Shown here in pieces: positions 15,542-24,648 of a stretch of DNA of 64,000 nt. A program made the position numbers and the translations under genes. The notes beneath the pieces are model-generated. The model worked only from the letters and a program-made list of their open reading frames with translations, was not told where the DNA came from and ran no database searches. The stretch covers positions 62,001 through 126,000 of the forward strand of contig CAMCHQ010000001.1 of NCBI GenBank assembly GCA_945874765.1, in the 5' to 3' direction. Source of the DNA: an uncultured Clostridia bacterium. GTDB taxonomy: Bacteria; Bacillota; Clostridia; Oscillospirales; Acutalibacteraceae. Every line of letters begins with the position of its first letter. Position 1 is the stretch's first letter.

Positions 15542-16375
15542 TTACCATTCGTCTTGCATAAAGCTCATACGAAGTGAAAACGGCTCGTCATTACCGATTA
15601 TGATATGGTCAATAAAGTTGATATCAACATTTTTAAGCACCTTGTCAATAGAAACCGAAAAATTCAAATCAGCGTCAGAAGCTTTACTTGAACCGTTTGG
15701 ATGGTTATGTGTAAAAAGAACACCCGAAGCTTTATCGATTATCGCCGCTTCAAGAATTTCTCTTGTATTGGACGGAGCTGTATTTGCATTACCCTCACCT
15801 ATCAAATGAATATTGATAATTGAGCCGTCATTATTAAGCGAAATCATATAAAGTTTTTCAACTTTTTCGTATTTAAACAGATTGGTACAATAAGCTATTG
15901 CCTCTGCCGAACAATTAAGATTATCAACATTTTTATTTCTGTTATTTGCAACTCTTTTATTAAGTTCAACAACCATTTTAATACCGACTGCGGCAGATTC
16001 ACCGATACCGCTTACCGTCATTAACTGATTTGCGTCGGCATTAAGAACACCCTCAAGAGAGCCAAAACGATTAATCAATGCATATGCAAGCTCTTTGACA
16101 TCTTTTTGAGGAATAATAATCGATAAAAACAATTCAAGCAGATTGTGGTCGGGTGCATTTTCCATTCCGCCTGCAAGATATGTTTGCCTCATTCTCTGCC
16201 TGTGACCGTTCCTGCTGAGTTTTGGATTGTTTGATTCAACAGAGAGATTGTTAAAATCATTTACAGGAAAATTCTTATCAAGCGAATTTTGATAATATTT
16301 ATTTGTAAATCTGTTTTTGTCATTATAATCGGACAATGCACTGCCGAAATCAAATTTCGACATATCGATTTTCAT
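15542..16375 (-). CDS. radC: RadC family protein (JAB1/MPN metallo-domain)
   Basis: 277 residues from the ATG at 16375; the track ORF begins eight codons earlier with TTG and no ribosome-binding site. The middle carries a helix-hairpin-helix-like segment (LITRF-type region followed by LMTVSGIGESAAVGIKMV). The C-terminal half is a JAB1/MPN domain with the metal-binding motif THNHPNGSSKASDADLNFS. RadC proteins were once linked to DNA repair, but their real role is unsettled. It is the third gene of a unit with the GH51 and DUF6171 genes, which is an odd grouping. Confidence 0.9.
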   Translation of the reverse strand: MKIDMSKFDFGSALSDYNDKNRFTNKYYQNSLDKNFPVNDFNNLSVESNNPKLSRNGHRQRMRQTYLAGGMENAPDHNLLELFLSIIIPQKDVKELAYALINRFGSLEGVLNADANQLMTVSGIGESAAVGIKMVVELNKRVANNRNKNVDNLNCSAEAIAYCTNLFKYEKVEKLYMISLNNDGSIINIHLIGEGNANTAPSNTREILEAAIIDKASGVLFTHNHPNGSSKASDADLNFSVSIDKVLKNVDINFIDHIIIGNDEPFSLRMSFMQDEW

Positions 16376-16392
16376 ACTATCACTTACTCTTT

Positions 16393-16644
16393 TCACCAAA
16401 TTTTATTATTATAATCAGCGCAGTGTTTGTCTTTTAACGCCGCACGAATTTCTACATAACATCCGCATTTTAGGCACATACCCGATATAAGGAAATCACA
16501 TTTTTTACATTCGTCAAGCCTTGATTTGTATGTTTTATCATCTGCTTTTAACGAATCATCAAGGATATCAAGATATTCTCTTACAGTGGTATAAGACTTA
16601 TTTTCTCCCGCTTCCGACAGGAGACACCTCTTACATTTTTTCAT
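16393..16644 (-). CDS. DUF6171-like cysteine-rich protein
   Basis: 83 residues with eight cysteines in CKRC, CKKC, CLKC-GC and a final C. The pattern CKKCDFLISGMCLKCGCYVE near the C-terminus is typical of small proteins that I recognise as DUF6171; they probably bind zinc or an iron-sulfur cluster. Its ATG overlaps the stop of the GH51 gene by one base (TAATG), giving coupled translation. Function unknown. Confidence 0.75.
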   Translation of the reverse strand: MKKCKRCLLSEAGENKSYTTVREYLDILDDSLKADDKTYKSRLDECKKCDFLISGMCLKCGCYVEIRAALKDKHCADYNNKIW

Positions 16645-18128
16645 TATTCAATAATAAACTTTACAACACTGCAAGCAGGAAGCGTTGCCGTAAATCCGTC
16701 TTTTAATTGCCTGAAATTTGAAAATTCTTTTATTTTGACAACGTCGGCGTTATCAAAGTCGTTTCTATCGTGAATATCACCGCTTAAAACGTAAGCCTTT
16801 ATGCTTTCAACTTTTCTGTCGGCAATTTGGCATTTGATTTTAGCTGTTTTTTTATCTGAAACATTTACAACAGTTGAATAAATAATGCCGTTTTCATCTA
16901 TTGATGCCGATTCGATAAGCTGCGGGCAAGAACGCTTTGCCTCTTTAGAATCGATAATATCGGTAGTAATAAAGGAACCTAAAAGCATATTGTCTTGATG
17001 TTCCTTAAACATTTTGAAAACGTAATACGTCGGGGTAAGAACCATATTTTCGGCATCCGTTAAAATCATTGCCTGCAAAACATTAACCGTCTGCGCAATA
17101 TTTGCCATCATAATTCTGTCACTGTGTTTGTTAAAAATATTGAGAGTTAACGCCGCTACCATAGCGTCACGCATAGTATTTTGCTGATACAAAAATCCCG
17201 GATTGGTGCCCGGTTCAACATCATACCAAGTTCCCCACTCGTCAACTACAAGGTTGACCCATTTTTGCGGATTAACGCTATCCATTACGGCAATATGATT
17301 ATTTATAAGTTCGTCAATTCTGTAAGCTTTTGCAACAGTTTTATAATATTCCTTTGTATCAAACTCTGTTGCAGAGCCTTTATGCTCCCATGTGTCACCG
17401 GGAATAGTATAATAATGAAGCGATATCCCCTGTGCGTGATGCTTAACCTTATCCATTACCTCTCTTGTCCAGTGGTAATCGTCAACATTTGCACCGCAGG
17501 CGATACGTTTTATTTTGTTATTACTGTCATAATTACGAACATAAGTATTATATCTCTTGTAAAGGCAACCGTAATATTCTGGGTCCATATTACCGCCGCA
17601 GCCCCAAGATTCGTTACCCACGCCGAAATATTTAACTTTCCAAGGTTTTTCACTGCCGTTTTTCTTGCGAAGTTCAGCCATAGGAGATACGCCGTCAAAG
17701 GTCATATATTCAACCCATTCGTTCATTTCCCGAACCGTACCGGAGCCGACATTTCCGTTTATATAAGCATCGCAGCCGAGTTGACGGCAAAGTTCAAAAT
17801 ATTCGTGAGTGCCGAAGGAATTATCCTCAACAACACCGCCCCAATGAGTATTAATCATCTTTTTACGGCTTGACTTTTCACCTATTCCGTCTTTCCAATG
17901 ATATTCATCGGCAAAGCAGCCGCCCGGCCAGCGAAGAACCGGAATACCCATATCTTTCAATGCATTTACAACGTCAATTCTCATACCGTTGACATTAGGA
18001 ATCAGAGAATTTTCTCCCACATAAATTCCCTCATATATGCACCTGCCCAAATGCTCGGAAAAATGACCGTATATATCCTTATTAATCTTACTTATTTTAT
18101 GATTTGGGTTAATTAAATATTTTTCCAT
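16644..18128 (-). CDS. abfA: Alpha-L-arabinofuranosidase, GH51
   Basis: 494 residues, the normal length for intracellular GH51 enzymes, with no signal peptide. Family blocks are [17 protein letters not shown] at the N-terminus, [16 protein letters not shown], the acid/base region [10 protein letters not shown] and the nucleophile region VDEWGTWYD. It releases terminal L-arabinose from arabinoxylan or arabinan fragments taken into the cytoplasm. AGGAGTAA precedes the ATG, and it has its own promoter at 18157-18185. It is the first gene of the unit with DUF6171 and radC. Confidence 0.95.
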   Translation of the reverse strand: MEKYLINPNHKISKINKDIYGHFSEHLGRCIYEGIYVGENSLIPNVNGMRIDVVNALKDMGIPVLRWPGGCFADEYHWKDGIGEKSSRKKMINTHWGGVVEDNSFGTHEYFELCRQLGCDAYINGNVGSGTVREMNEWVEYMTFDGVSPMAELRKKNGSEKPWKVKYFGVGNESWGCGGNMDPEYYGCLYKRYNTYVRNYDSNNKIKRIACGANVDDYHWTREVMDKVKHHAQGISLHYYTIPGDTWEHKGSATEFDTKEYYKTVAKAYRIDELINNHIAVMDSVNPQKWVNLVVDEWGTWYDVEPGTNPGFLYQQNTMRDAMVAALTLNIFNKHSDRIMMANIAQTVNVLQAMILTDAENMVLTPTYYVFKMFKEHQDNMLLGSFITTDIIDSKEAKRSCPQLIESASIDENGIIYSTVVNVSDKKTAKIKCQIADRKVESIKAYVLSGDIHDRNDFDNADVVKIKEFSNFRQLKDGFTATLPACSVVKFIIE

Positions 18129-18156
18129 ATTTACTCCTAAAAAGAACTATACAATG

Positions 18157-18185
18157 AAAATATCACATCAAATTAAATTTGTCAA
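18157..18185 (-). promoter_or_regulatory. Promoter of the GH51 unit
   Basis: Minus-strand TTGACA (18180-18185), 17-nt spacer, TATTTT (18157-18162). Its -35 box lies 16 nt from that of the divergent M24 peptidase promoter, so one regulator could affect both. Confidence 0.65.
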
Positions 18186-18201
18186 TAATTTGCAGAAAAT
18201 A

Positions 18202-18230
18202 TTGACAACAAATATAAATACGTTTATCAT
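18202..18230 (+). promoter_or_regulatory. Promoter of the M24 peptidase gene
   Basis: TTGACA (18202-18207), 17-nt spacer, TATCAT (18225-18230), about 24 nt before the ATG. Confidence 0.7.
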
Positions 18231-18253
18231 TAACTCGAAAGCAGGTAATAAAA

Positions 18254-19330
18254 ATGTATATAAATACAGAAAAAACAGCAAAATTAATTCAAAAAAGAAA
18301 TTGCGACGCAGTTATTCTTTTTAACGAAAGCAATATGCACTACATTTGCTCATTTTCGCCGAGTGAAGGTGTAATTATCGTAACAAAAGACGGTAACGCT
18401 TATCATATTGTCGACTCAAGATATACCGAAACGGCAGAAAATCACGCCGAAAAAACAGGTTTAAAAGTAATAGAAATCAAAAGCACATTTTCAAATGAAG
18501 TGTACGATATTATCAAAAAAGAAAACATCAAAACGCTTCTTTTTGAAAACGAAACCATTTCTCTTTCACAATATAAGTTATATAAAGAAAAACTTGACAG
18601 CGTGGAATTTGTTGAATTAAATCACGATTTTATGCTTATGAGAAACAAAAAAGAAGCATTTGAAATTGAGCTTATTAAAAAAGCAAATAATATTGCTGAA
18701 AAGTCATTTTTAGAGCTTTTAAATGAAATCAAGGTCGGCAAAACAGAAAAAGAGCTTGCCGCTTTATTTGATTATATTATGGCTAAAAACGGTTCGCACG
18801 GAGTAAGTTTTGACACAATTTTATTAACAGGCACTCACACCTCTATGCCGCACGGTGTGCCGTCGGAAAATAAAATCAAAGACGGCGACTTTGTACTGTT
18901 TGATTTCGGTGCAACATATCAAGGCTATCATTCCGATATGACAAGAACAATTGCCGTGGGTCATGCAACCGACGAAATGAAAGAGGCATATGACCTTGTA
19001 TTAAAAGCACAACTTGCCGGAATAAAAGCACTTAAAGCCGGTGAAAAATGCGCCGATGTTTATCAGGCTGCGTATGACGTTCTTGATGAAAAGGATATGG
19101 CAAAATATTTTCGTCACAGTTTAGGGCACGGAGTAGGTCTTGATATTCACGAGGGATACAACGCTTCTCCGAGAAGCAAGGATACATTTGAAGTCGGAAA
19201 CGTAACTTCTATAGAACCGGGAATTTACTTACCTGACAAATTCGGAATAAGAATTGAAGATTTGCTTTATATTTCACCACGTGGCAGAGAAAATCTTTCA
19301 AAAGTCACAAAAAAATTAATAGTCTTATAA
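18254..19330 (+). CDS. Xaa-Pro aminopeptidase / M24 metallopeptidase
   Basis: 358 residues. The N-terminal about 130 residues form the creatinase-like domain. The catalytic pita-bread domain shows the five metal ligands: D in VLFDFGATYQGYHSDMTRT (two aspartates), H in RHSLGHGVGLDIHEGY, and two glutamates in SIEPGIYLPDKFGIRIEDL. It removes N-terminal residues preceding proline in the cytoplasm. GCAGGTAAT precedes the ATG. It is a single-gene unit between its own promoter and a strong terminator. Confidence 0.93.
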   Translation: MYINTEKTAKLIQKRNCDAVILFNESNMHYICSFSPSEGVIIVTKDGNAYHIVDSRYTETAENHAEKTGLKVIEIKSTFSNEVYDIIKKENIKTLLFENETISLSQYKLYKEKLDSVEFVELNHDFMLMRNKKEAFEIELIKKANNIAEKSFLELLNEIKVGKTEKELAALFDYIMAKNGSHGVSFDTILLTGTHTSMPHGVPSENKIKDGDFVLFDFGATYQGYHSDMTRTIAVGHATDEMKEAYDLVLKAQLAGIKALKAGEKCADVYQAAYDVLDEKDMAKYFRHSLGHGVGLDIHEGYNASPRSKDTFEVGNVTSIEPGIYLPDKFGIRIEDLLYISPRGRENLSKVTKKLIVL

Positions 19331-19336
19331 AACAGT

Positions 19337-19372
19337 AACCTCTCTGTAAAAAAGCAGAGAGGTTATTTTTTT
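19337..19372 (+). terminator. Terminator of the M24 peptidase gene
   Basis: AACCTCTCTG (19337-19346) pairs with CAGAGAGGTT (19355-19364), followed by ATTTTTTT. It lies between convergent genes. Confidence 0.88.
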
Positions 19373-19595
19373 ATAAATCTTTATATTGCCCTGTTGTATC
19401 AAATGCATCAGGCTCTTCGGGAATAAGAAGAGCACAAACAACGTAAATCAATATACCCGGAATAGTTGTCGATATCAAAGATATAACAGCCCATATTACC
19501 CTGACGGTGGTAGAATCAATGTTGAAATATGCGGCAATTCCACCGCAAACGCCTGATATTTTTCTATCCGTTTTAGAACGAAAAAGTTTTTTCAT
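19371..19595 (-). CDS. PspC-domain small membrane protein
   Basis: 74 residues. KKLFRSKTDRKISGVCGGIA and AYFNIDSTTVRVIW are the PspC (phage shock protein C) signature, followed by one hydrophobic helix (about 35-58) and an acidic tail. PspC-type proteins sense or respond to envelope stress; the simple Firmicute forms have no proven partner. CAGGAAG precedes the ATG. It ends the minus-strand run that begins with the dehydratase operon. Confidence 0.88.
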   Translation of the reverse strand: MKKLFRSKTDRKISGVCGGIAAYFNIDSTTVRVIWAVISLISTTIPGILIYVVCALLIPEEPDAFDTTGQYKDL

Positions 19596-19613
19596 AAAAA
19601 CACTTCCTGAACT

Positions 19614-19772
19614 TTACAGTCTTTTATCTTTCTTTTCAAGATTGTCATAATGTTTGCCCATTTTATCATATACAACTCTAATAAGTTTCATATCAAGATT
19701 GAAGAAATAAATTGTAAATGTAAGAGCAAAAAGAGCAAGAATAACAATAAGTATAATAAGTAATGCTTTCAT
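19614..19772 (-). CDS. Small single-helix membrane protein, 52 residues (not in ORF track)
   Basis: MKALLIILIVILALFALTFT is a membrane helix, followed by a short hydrophilic tail (DKMGKHYDNLEKKDKRL). Its ATG overlaps the stop of the activase gene by one base (TAATG), which argues for real, coupled translation. 18 nt separate it from the PspC gene. Not recognised; it might be a partner of the PspC protein. Confidence 0.6.
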   Translation of the reverse strand: MKALLIILIVILALFALTFTIYFFNLDMKLIRVVYDKMGKHYDNLEKKDKRL

Positions 19773-20566
19773 TATTTAGCGAGTCCTTTCTGTCTTGCAT
19801 ATTCAGCGGCACCGAGTGCACCCATAAGCTGTGGGTCGATTGATAGGTCAACCACTTTAATTTTAAGTACCTTTTCAATAGCCTTTTTAAGTCCCTCGTT
19901 TTTAGCACAACCGCCTGTAAGAGTAATAGAATCGGTAGCGCCTGCTTTTTTAGCCATTACAAAGCAACGTTTTGCAACTGCAAGCTGAATACCTGCGGCA
20001 ATCTCATCCATAGGCTTACCCTCACCGACAAGGGATATAACCTCACTTTCGGCAAATACAGTACACTGAGCGGTAATAGGAATAGTATTTTTAGCCTGAA
20101 GAGAAAGTTTACAGAAATCGGGTAAAGACATTTCAAAAGCATTAGCCATAGCCTCAAAAAATCTGCCCGTACCTGCGGCACATTTATCGTTCATAGCAAA
20201 GTTTTTAACAGTACCGTCGGTATCGATTGCAATACCCTTAACATCCTGACCGCCGATATCTATAATAGCCTTTACACTTGGATTTGTTACGTGAACACCC
20301 ATAGCGTGGCAACTGATTTCGGATATATTTTCATCGGCAAAAGGCACTTTATTTCTGCCGTAACCCGTACCGATAAGATAAGACAAATCCTCCGCTGAAT
20401 TAAGGTCGTCAACCTTTGAAATCGCCTCACCCAAAGCAAGTTCGGCACTTTGAACCGGATTAATTTTACTTCTTACCGTAGCGTCGGCAACCATTTTACC
20501 GTTTTCATCAAGAATTACACATTTTGCGTAGGTGGAACCTACATCACAACCACCAAAATATTTCAT
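19772..20566 (-). CDS. 2-hydroxyacyl-CoA dehydratase activase (BadF/BadG/HgdC family)
   Basis: 264 residues from the ATG at 20566, chosen for AAGGAGAGG upstream. It is an ASKHA-fold ATPase: DVGSTYAKCVILDENGK (phosphate 1), DIGGQDVKGIAIDTDG (phosphate 2) and TGGCAKNEGL (adenosine). The two cysteines in NDKCAAGTGRF and ITAQCTVFAESEV hold the single [4Fe-4S] cluster shared by the homodimer. It drives an ATP-dependent electron into the dehydratase to start radical dehydration and is oxygen-sensitive. It directly follows the two dehydratase subunit genes. Confidence 0.94.
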   Translation of the reverse strand: MKYFGGCDVGSTYAKCVILDENGKMVADATVRSKINPVQSAELALGEAISKVDDLNSAEDLSYLIGTGYGRNKVPFADENISEISCHAMGVHVTNPSVKAIIDIGGQDVKGIAIDTDGTVKNFAMNDKCAAGTGRFFEAMANAFEMSLPDFCKLSLQAKNTIPITAQCTVFAESEVISLVGEGKPMDEIAAGIQLAVAKRCFVMAKKAGATDSITLTGGCAKNEGLKKAIEKVLKIKVVDLSIDPQLMGALGAAEYARQKGLAK

Positions 20567-20582
20567 ATGTTTATACCTCTCC

Positions 20583-22124
20583 TTACCAAGCCATTGTATC
20601 GTCAAAATCAACGAGCGTCGGGTCAACAGGCTCTTCCTGCAAAACCGTAGTCATGTATTTATTAATCTGTTCACGCATATCACGTCGAGAAATAGTACGT
20701 GGGTCCATAAGGTCTTGGTCAACCCAAATGAAATTGATATTTCTTTCTCTTGCCTGGTCGTCAAACAAGCCGTTTAGACCGTCCATACCCTTGCAGGAAA
20801 TCTGATTATACATAATTACAGTATCTGCATTGAAGTCCTCGCATACTCTCCAAAGCTCATCGAGAACATTTTGATATCCGCCTTTTGTATGCTTACGCAT
20901 TGTCGTACGCTGAAGAGTTTTTGCATAAGTTTCAAGCGATTTTTCCTTATCCTCGGTATCATACATAATATATGAAATCATTGTTTCCATATCCATAACT
21001 ACATTGATACCCCAGCAGTTTTCAAGCCAATTTGCAAGGGAAGTATAGTAGTTGGCAGGGCATGACCAAACAATTGCTCTGTGGCGCATTTCTTTTGAAC
21101 AAGGCGTTTTCTTTTCATACGCTTTCATCATAATTTTATTAACCTTTTTATCGGTCTTTAAAAAACGCTTATCAATACCGCCTGAAAGGTGAAAATAGAA
21201 CAAACGGTAAAGCCAAAATGTAGCGCCTGTCATTTGCGGATAAGGTGTTTTATTTACGTCCCATTTTTGAAGTTCATATTCAAGCTGTTGGTTATAAACT
21301 TTCATAGCACTGAAATAAGAATCCCAGTCAAATTTCTCACCTGTTTGCTCTTCAATAAACTTAATACAGGATTTAACCTCATCAACTGCATATTCCTGCG
21401 TTGCCTCCTCCGTATATCTCAAAGGAACATTTACAACGTGAGTTGGCATATTAAATCTTCTTTCAAGGAAAGATGAATTCATTGTAGAACCGTCGCAAGG
21501 CATATTACATGAAAGGAAGATTTTACCCATCATAGGATAATCGTCGCAAATTGCAACACCAGCCTCGGCAGACGGAAGCGGACAAACGTCGGCAGGAACA
21601 CCGTAACTTTCCGTCGCATCAAGATAAGGCGGTGTAATATGCTGGTCAACCATAGACGAAAGGAAAATCGGCATAGTTTGAACAGGAACGCCGTATAAGT
21701 TCGGAAAACCTGACATAATCTCAAATGAGAAAAGTTCATCCATACAAACTACTTTGTCAGAAAACTTATCGTTTGGGTGAAAATGCTTATCGTGTTTAAA
21801 AAGCATATGTATCATATCGCACGCATGCTTAATCATTGCATTAAAATGAAGATGAGTAATACGAAGCTGCGGACCTCTCAGTCCCTCGGTATGTCTGTCT
21901 ATCCATGCGGGAACGGTAAGATAACTGCACATCCATCTGTAGCTGAAAAGTCCTTTAACGGTGGAAACAGGCGCTTTTAAAACCATTACTATCATATCTT
22001 TCCACGTAATGAGCCAACGGTAATAATCATACATGGTATCCTTAAAGCCACGCCATTCTCTGTGCTTTAAAATACCGGTTTTATCCTTATGAAGATTACC
22101 GAGATTTTTTGGTTGATTGGCCAC
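20583..22124 (-). CDS. 2-hydroxyacyl-CoA dehydratase, larger subunit
   Basis: 513 residues, starting with GTG at 22124 right after the stop of the preceding gene (TAAGTG), with GGAGGG nine bases upstream. Family features include a conserved cysteine in FLSCNMPCDGS and VWSCPANYY plus NQISCKG near the C-terminus, which are candidate [4Fe-4S] ligands. With the next-listed subunit it forms the heterodimer that dehydrates a (R)-2-hydroxyacyl-CoA to the enoyl-CoA. The substrate (2-hydroxyglutaryl, lactoyl, phenyllactyl or another) cannot be read from sequence. No CoA-transferase or 2-hydroxyacid dehydrogenase gene lies in the operon. Confidence 0.9.
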   Translation of the reverse strand: MANQPKNLGNLHKDKTGILKHREWRGFKDTMYDYYRWLITWKDMIVMVLKAPVSTVKGLFSYRWMCSYLTVPAWIDRHTEGLRGPQLRITHLHFNAMIKHACDMIHMLFKHDKHFHPNDKFSDKVVCMDELFSFEIMSGFPNLYGVPVQTMPIFLSSMVDQHITPPYLDATESYGVPADVCPLPSAEAGVAICDDYPMMGKIFLSCNMPCDGSTMNSSFLERRFNMPTHVVNVPLRYTEEATQEYAVDEVKSCIKFIEEQTGEKFDWDSYFSAMKVYNQQLEYELQKWDVNKTPYPQMTGATFWLYRLFYFHLSGGIDKRFLKTDKKVNKIMMKAYEKKTPCSKEMRHRAIVWSCPANYYTSLANWLENCWGINVVMDMETMISYIMYDTEDKEKSLETYAKTLQRTTMRKHTKGGYQNVLDELWRVCEDFNADTVIMYNQISCKGMDGLNGLFDDQARERNINFIWVDQDLMDPRTISRRDMREQINKYMTTVLQEEPVDPTLVDFDDTMAW

Positions 22125-23324
22125 TTACTTTCCCTCCTTTGCCTTTTGAATATTTTTAATTTCAAGACTTTCAACAAAAGCCTGAACACGTGTACGAAGC
22201 TGACCGGACGCACTTGCGGTATATTGCCTGTCAACAGTTACAGACGGAATACCGTATTCATTAGTCATAATATGTGACGCAAGCGCACGCTCATATCCCC
22301 AATATTCGCAGAACTTGATTTGCTCATAAATAACACCGTCTGCATGGTACATATGAACTAAATCTCTGACATATTCCTTTCTGCCATGCACTTTTTCTGC
22401 GCTCATATAACGAGGGCACTGACATGTTTTCATATAGTGAAGAACGATTTGTTCAAGAAGCGGAGTACCGTCATCTTTAAGGTGAATTTCCTCACGACCG
22501 GGAAGTGAACCGAAACAATATCTGTCTGCAACAACAAGCGCACCCGATTCCTCAATAAGTTTTGTAAAATCAGGATCATCCATTTCGGAGCCGACAACAA
22601 CAACTTTTGCCCTGTAATTCTTTTTCTCGTCAGGAACTCTTGTTTTAAGTTCCTCGGCAGTTTCACGAAGCTTATCAATAATCAAATATTTCGGGCAACA
22701 GTATGTAACAAGATTGATAACGTGAAATTCATAACCTGTAATTCTCGGGTTTTCTTCTTTTCTGTACTCCCCTATTTCCGTAATCAAACGGCAAACCTCA
22801 TTATGCTCCTCAACAGCCTTACGTATTGCGTCATCACTTATATCAATACCGTAAACCTCGTGAAGCTTATCAAGCACCTTGATTTGCATTTGATTTGTAT
22901 AATGCTTGACTGTGTGAGGCTCGATTTTAAATGGAATATCTGCAATGCTTACAAAAAACTTGTCATTTTCAACAAGGTTTAAAAGCTTGAAATGTTCATA
23001 AGTTCTGTTCATTTCAGAACACGATTCCGAACCGATAAGAGCAGAAAGAAAATTATATCCTCCCTCAATACCACGTTCCAAAAGAGCCTTTGAATAACCG
23101 CAAAGATATGAACTTAAATAATATGTTGCAATATCCATTGAGCCTGTTCTCGGCGCACGAAGCCTTACAGAGAAGCAATTGTCAAGATTGAGCAAAACCT
23201 CGGGAATATGATAGCAAGTATAAGCTATCGCCCTTTTTCCCTCGCTTCTTGCCTTTTGGACAAGCTCGTTATTAGCCTCCTGCAATAAATTTTCAAAATA
23301 AATAAGATGTTTTAAATCCCTCAT
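22125..23324 (-). CDS. 2-hydroxyacyl-CoA dehydratase, smaller subunit
   Basis: 399 residues; GAGGTAAGG precedes the ATG. Candidate cluster cysteines are AYTCYHIPEVLL, IGSESCSEMNRT and QIKFCEYWG, at the positions expected in HgdA/HgdB-type proteins. It is the first gene of the operon from the promoter at 23370-23398, and it is followed without a gap by the larger subunit and then by the activase. Reaction and uncertainty as for the larger subunit. Confidence 0.9.
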   Translation of the reverse strand: MRDLKHLIYFENLLQEANNELVQKARSEGKRAIAYTCYHIPEVLLNLDNCFSVRLRAPRTGSMDIATYYLSSYLCGYSKALLERGIEGGYNFLSALIGSESCSEMNRTYEHFKLLNLVENDKFFVSIADIPFKIEPHTVKHYTNQMQIKVLDKLHEVYGIDISDDAIRKAVEEHNEVCRLITEIGEYRKEENPRITGYEFHVINLVTYCCPKYLIIDKLRETAEELKTRVPDEKKNYRAKVVVVGSEMDDPDFTKLIEESGALVVADRYCFGSLPGREEIHLKDDGTPLLEQIVLHYMKTCQCPRYMSAEKVHGRKEYVRDLVHMYHADGVIYEQIKFCEYWGYERALASHIMTNEYGIPSVTVDRQYTASASGQLRTRVQAFVESLEIKNIQKAKEGK

Positions 23325-23369
23325 ACCTTACCTCTTATATAAAAAGTAAATAATATTCTAACCTAATTA

Positions 23370-23398
23370 ATTATACACATTCAGCTATATAAATACAA
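23370..23398 (-). promoter_or_regulatory. Promoter of the dehydratase operon
   Basis: Minus-strand TTGTAT (23393-23398), 17-nt spacer, TATAAT (23370-23375). Confidence 0.6.
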
Positions 23399-23504
23399 TA
23401 ATTTGTCTAAATTTAAACGTTCTTTGGTAAAATTTTGTCAATTTTCACAATTTGGTACCTATATTTTTGTTAATTATTTAACGAAACAAGATAATTACAT
23501 ACAA

Positions 23505-23702
23505 AAAATAAAGGACACACAAAGTATGTCCTTAAAATCAGTTAGATGTAAAATGTAATATCAATCGTTTAACCTATAAATTTGACTGATAAATAAACGC
23601 TATTCTTTTTAAAATCATCTGATAAACCTCACGTTGACTAATACTTATAATGAAATAAATACGGCAATACCTCAATATTATTTTATAAAAACATAAAGTC
23701 AA
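23505..23702 (-). other. Possible orphan transcription unit in the 650-bp spacer
   Basis: The spacer 23325-23974 has no convincing gene. On the minus strand TTGACT (23697-23702), 16 nt and TATAAT-like TAATAT (23675-23680) are followed about 140 nt later by a hairpin, AAGGACA (23511-23517) with TGTCCTT (23527-23533), with a TATTTTTTG tail. That could be a small RNA. Within it GAGG precedes an ATG opening 14 codons (MILKRIAFIYQSNL). In 23703-23932 I see only AT-rich sequence. Confidence 0.3.
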
Positions 23703-23933
23703 ATATTTCTTATGCAATTCATTAATCATATAATAACAGCAACAACATAATCCTACAAGTCAGCTTTCAGATATAGTTTTATTAATTATTCTATAGCAAA
23801 AATATTTTTGCAATACGCATAAATGTTGCAGTTTTTTGATTTTATAAATGAAAGATTTTTCAGTCGAAATGATAAAGTAATAAAGCGGGTCAAGAAAATG
23901 TATAACAAATCATCTACTGCGGGCACAAAAAAG

Positions 23934-23952
23934 AGGCAGGAAAAACCTGCCT
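23934..23952 (-). terminator. Terminator of the pyrophosphatase gene
   Basis: AGGCAGG (23934-23940) pairs with CCTGCCT (23946-23952); on the minus strand CTTTTTTGTG follows. Confidence 0.85.
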
Positions 23953-23974
23953 GAAATTATTTATTATTGATTTT

Positions 23975-24508
23975 TTATAACTGAAAATTTTCAATATAAT
24001 TATCTATACAGTGCTGAATAATTTCCTCTGCCTCTTCTTTCGGCTTAACTTCGGTAACAGAGGTTGTTTTTTCATGTTCAAGAGTTTTATAAACCTCAAA
24101 GAAATGCTTTATTTCATCAAATCTGTGAGCCGGAAGCTGGTCGATATTTGAATAGCAGTTATAATTAGGGTCATTAACGGGAACGGCAATAATCTTTTCG
24201 TCCTTAGCACCGCCGTCCTCCATAATAAGAACGCCTATAGGAAAGCACTCAACAATAGTCATAGGCTGAATTTTCTCACTGCATAAAACAAGAACGTCAA
24301 GCGGGTCGTTATCACTTGCATAAGTACGTGGAATAAAGCCGTAATTAGCCGGATAATGGGTAGACGTGAAAAGAACACGGTCAAGTTTAAGCATACCTGT
24401 TTCCTTATCAAGTTCATACTTATTCTTGCCGCCCTTTGAAATTTCAATTACAGCATAAAATCTATCTTTTTTAATTCTCTTAGGTGAAATGTCGTGCCAA
24501 ATATTCAT
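23975..24508 (-). CDS. ppa: Inorganic pyrophosphatase, family I
   Basis: 177 residues from the second ATG (24508). AAAGGA lies eight bases from it but only two bases from the first ATG. Signature YASDNDPLDVLVL carries the metal-binding aspartates; YELDKETGMLKLDR, YPANYGFIPRT and KTTSVTEVKPKEEA fit the family. It hydrolyses PPi in the cytoplasm and so pulls biosynthetic reactions forward. Single gene with its own terminator, divergent from fumarase. Confidence 0.94.
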   Translation of the reverse strand: MNIWHDISPKRIKKDRFYAVIEISKGGKNKYELDKETGMLKLDRVLFTSTHYPANYGFIPRTYASDNDPLDVLVLCSEKIQPMTIVECFPIGVLIMEDGGAKDEKIIAVPVNDPNYNCYSNIDQLPAHRFDEIKHFFEVYKTLEHEKTTSVTEVKPKEEAEEIIQHCIDNYIENFQL

Positions 24509-24589
24509 ATACATTTTCCTTTCGTATTAATTTAATATAATTTTATCACAAGTATTCGAATAAGTAAATATACAAAAAATGAATATTTG

Positions 24590-24618
24590 TTGAAAGTATA
24601 AAATATTTAGTGTATATT
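24590..24618 (+). promoter_or_regulatory. Promoter of fumarase
   Basis: TTGAAA (24590-24595), 17-nt spacer, TATATT (24613-24618), 30 nt before the ATG. Confidence 0.6.
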
Positions 24619-24648
24619 ATTATAAGACTTATTCGGAGGTATAAATTT

